Source of the DNA: Pseudomonas sp. HR96
GTDB lineage: Bacteria; Pseudomonadota; Gammaproteobacteria; Pseudomonadales; Pseudomonadaceae
Reading direction: 5' to 3'
DNA: 64,000 nucleotides
NCBI RefSeq assembly: GCF_034059295.1
Contig: NZ_CP139141.1
Span: 2,401,001 to 2,465,000, forward strand
Part shown: positions 62,330 through 64,000 of the stretch, one piece after another
Numbering within the stretch: position 1 is the first letter of the stretch
Layout of the letters: each line of letters begins with the position of its first letter
Notes under the pieces: generated by a model
Told to the model about the DNA's origin: nothing
The model's input: only the letters and a program-made list of their open reading frames with translations
Databases searched by the model: none
Position numbers and translations under genes: made by a program

Positions 62330-62986
62330 ATGAACACCCTCACTAGCGAACCTCTGGCCGCGCTCATCGAACGTCTCTACCAAACCGCCGAAACCGCCAC
62401 CAGCCCGGCGCTGGACAACATGAGCGACGCTACCCGCGAAGAACTGCTGTCGAGCAAGACACGCTATCTGGAGCTGTACTGGCAACTCAAGGACCTCTGG
62501 CTACCGGTGTCACGCGAAACCGGCAAGCTGCTCTACTTGCTGGCGCGCAGCAGCAAGGCGCGCAATATCGTCGAGTTCGGCACCTCGTTCGGCCTGTCGA
62601 CCCTGCACTTGGCGGCTGCGTTGCGTGACAACGGTGGCGGCGTGTTGATCAGTAGCGAGTTCGAAGCGGCGAAGATCGAGATGGCCCGCCAGCATCTGCA
62701 GGAGGGTGGCCTTGCCGACCTGGTGCAGATCCGAGCCGGCGATGCCTTGCACACCTTGGCGCGGGATCTGCCGGAGCGCATCGATCTGGTCCTGCTCGAC
62801 GGTGCCAAGGCGCTGTACGGCGATATTCTGCTGTTGCTGCAGAGCCGTCTGGCGCCGGGCGCGCTGATCGTCGCCGACAACTCCGACTACAGTCCCGACT
62901 ACCTGGCGCATGTCCGCTCGCCGGCCAACGGCTACCTCTCGGTACCCGTGGCCGACGACGTCGAACTGTCGATCCGCCTGCCCTGA
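62330..62986 (+). CDS. SAM-dependent O-methyltransferase
   Basis: 218 aa class I methyltransferase of the O-MT (COMT-like) group: motif I IVEFGTSFGLSTLHLAAALRD, SSEFEAAKIEMARQHL, LVLLDGAKALYGDIL and VADNSDYSPDYL. The usual metal ligands D-D-N of catechol O-methyltransferases are suggested by DGAK and DNSD. The ATG at 62330 lies in a longer open frame from 62210 that overlaps the TetR gene and is not used. Probably controlled by the divergent TetR protein; substrate unknown. Confidence 0.85.
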   Translation: MNTLTSEPLAALIERLYQTAETATSPALDNMSDATREELLSSKTRYLELYWQLKDLWLPVSRETGKLLYLLARSSKARNIVEFGTSFGLSTLHLAAALRDNGGGVLISSEFEAAKIEMARQHLQEGGLADLVQIRAGDALHTLARDLPERIDLVLLDGAKALYGDILLLLQSRLAPGALIVADNSDYSPDYLAHVRSPANGYLSVPVADDVELSIRLP

Positions 62987-62987
62987 C

Positions 62988-64000
62988 TCAGTTGACCCGA
63001 GGGTGCTGTTGCACCAGATGTTCGCGCCGAGCTTGAAGCTCGGCGATCTGCGCATCGATGTCCTCGATCTTCTGCTCGATGTTGTCGTGATGTTCCTCGA
63101 GCAGTTCGCGCGCTTCGTCCAGGTCCGAGGCGGTCGGAGCGGCGCCGCTCAGCGGCTTGTTGGCGGTTTCCTTCATGGTCAGGCCGGTGGCCAGGCCGAT
63201 CAGCGCGATGAACATCAGGTAGTACGCCGGCATGTACAGGTTGTTGGTGGTCTCCACCAGCCAGGCGGCTGCGGTGGGGGTCAGGCCGGCGATCAGCACC
63301 GAGACGTTGAAGGCGCTGGCCAGCGCGCTGTAGCGGATGGCGGTGGGGAACATCGCCGGCAGCGTCGAAGCCATGACGCCGATGAAGAAGTTGAGCAGGA
63401 CCGCGAGAATCAATAGCCCGGCGAAAATCAGGCCGATCTTGGCGCTGATGATCAGCATGAATGCCGGGATCGCCAGGAAGAACAGACCGACGCTGCCGAT
63501 GATGATGAACGGCCGGCGTCCGAACCGATCGCTCAGGCGGCCGAACAGCGGCTGCACGAAGAGCATGCCGACCATGATCGCGATAATGATCAGCACCCCG
63601 CGATTCTCGCTGTAGTGCAGGTTGTGCGAGAGATAGCTGGGCATGTAGGTGAGCAGCATGTAGTAGGTGACGTTGGTCGCCACCACCACGCCGATGCAGG
63701 TGATCAGGCTGCGCCAGTGCTTGGTCGCTACTTCCTTGAACGACACCTTGGGGCCTGCCGACAGGCCTTCGCGGTCGCCTTGCTCAAGCTTGGCGACATG
63801 CTGCTGGAACGCCGGGGTTTCTTCCAGCGCGTTGCGCAGGTAGAGGCCGAGCATGCCCAGCGGCAGGGCGAGAAAGAACGGCAGGCGCCAGCCCCATTCC
63901 TGGAACTTGTCTTCGCCTATGACGGTGGAGATGCCGACGACCACGCCCGCGCCGACAACGAAGCCGGCGATCGAGCCGAAGTCCAGCCAGCTGCCAAGAA
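62988..64000 (-). CDS. proP: MFS metabolite:H+ symporter, ProP-like (N-terminus beyond window)
   Basis: At least 337 residues are visible; the start lies past base 64000. Hydrophobic helices, SDRFGRRPFIIIGS (MFS loop motif) and PAMFPTAIRYSALASAFN are typical of the metabolite:H+ symporter family. The C-terminal cytosolic tail (DLDEARELLEEHHDNIEQKIEDIDAQIAELQARREHL) is a heptad-like coiled coil as in ProP, where it tunes osmotic activation. Likely proline/betaine uptake under osmotic stress. It stops 1 bp after the convergent methyltransferase ends. Confidence 0.85.
   Translation of the reverse strand, partial: LGSWLDFGSIAGFVVGAGVVVGISTVIGEDKFQEWGWRLPFFLALPLGMLGLYLRNALEETPAFQQHVAKLEQGDREGLSAGPKVSFKEVATKHWRSLITCIGVVVATNVTYYMLLTYMPSYLSHNLHYSENRGVLIIIAIMVGMLFVQPLFGRLSDRFGRRPFIIIGSVGLFFLAIPAFMLIISAKIGLIFAGLLILAVLLNFFIGVMASTLPAMFPTAIRYSALASAFNVSVLIAGLTPTAAAWLVETTNNLYMPAYYLMFIALIGLATGLTMKETANKPLSGAAPTASDLDEARELLEEHHDNIEQKIEDIDAQIAELQARREHLVQQHPRVN

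Overview
The window is high-GC, densely coded DNA that reads as a chromosome segment of a Pseudomonas species, probably of the P. putida/P. fluorescens lineage. This rests on protein families, codon bias and REP-type palindromes built on a GTAGGAGC / CGCGGGCTTCGC core; no rRNA or tRNA is present to fix the species. About 59 protein genes are supported. The first and last are cut by the window edges. I see no prophage, transposase or CRISPR array.

Layout. 1-4.2 kb: end of a CPA1 Na+/H+ antiporter, then a leftward thiol-oxidation operon (thiol dioxygenase, four-domain rhodanese, ETHE1-like metallo-hydrolase). 4.4-8.1 kb: a succinate-semialdehyde-type aldehyde dehydrogenase divergent from a LysR regulator, then a zinc alcohol dehydrogenase. 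8.1-15.4 kb: single genes (membrane protein, DUF4142, hemerythrin, MscS channel, DUF4946-like secreted protein, YdeP-like molybdoenzyme, metallophosphatase). 15.4-27.2 kb: an inositol catabolic island with an RpiR-type regulator, an IolC-DUF2090 fusion, IolE, IolB, IolD, an IolW-like dehydrogenase and a complete sugar ABC importer. It closes with a strong terminator.

27.2-34.2 kb: DksA2-like factor, small proteins, a lipoprotein esterase, a formaldehyde-dehydrogenase-like enzyme, malic enzyme and a candidate small RNA. 34.2-41 kb: a pentose/hexose module (periplasmic aldose epimerase, GntR/FCD regulator, SMP-30 lactonase, AraFGH). 41.3-48.7 kb: a chaperone-usher fimbrial operon with five DUF1120-type subunits, one chaperone, one usher and one unrecognised small secreted protein. 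An 11-bp tandem array and a hairpin sit just before the third subunit gene.

48.7-54.4 kb: leftward phosphate transporter, PPK2, and a three-gene unit in which two related periplasmic binding proteins flank a membrane diguanylate cyclase. 54.5-64 kb: serine esterase, UppP, FucP-type permease, a large REP-rich spacer, CopC, a TonB siderophore receptor with a Fur-like box, a small membrane protein, TetR, an O-methyltransferase and a ProP-type symporter.

Functionally the window is dominated by carbon-source acquisition (inositol, arabinose-like sugars, aldehydes), surface adhesion with c-di-GMP signalling, and phosphate/polyphosphate handling. The parts most worth following up are the repeat array before the pilin-like gene, the five-subunit DUF1120 operon, the binding-protein/cyclase unit, and the candidate small RNA after malic enzyme.
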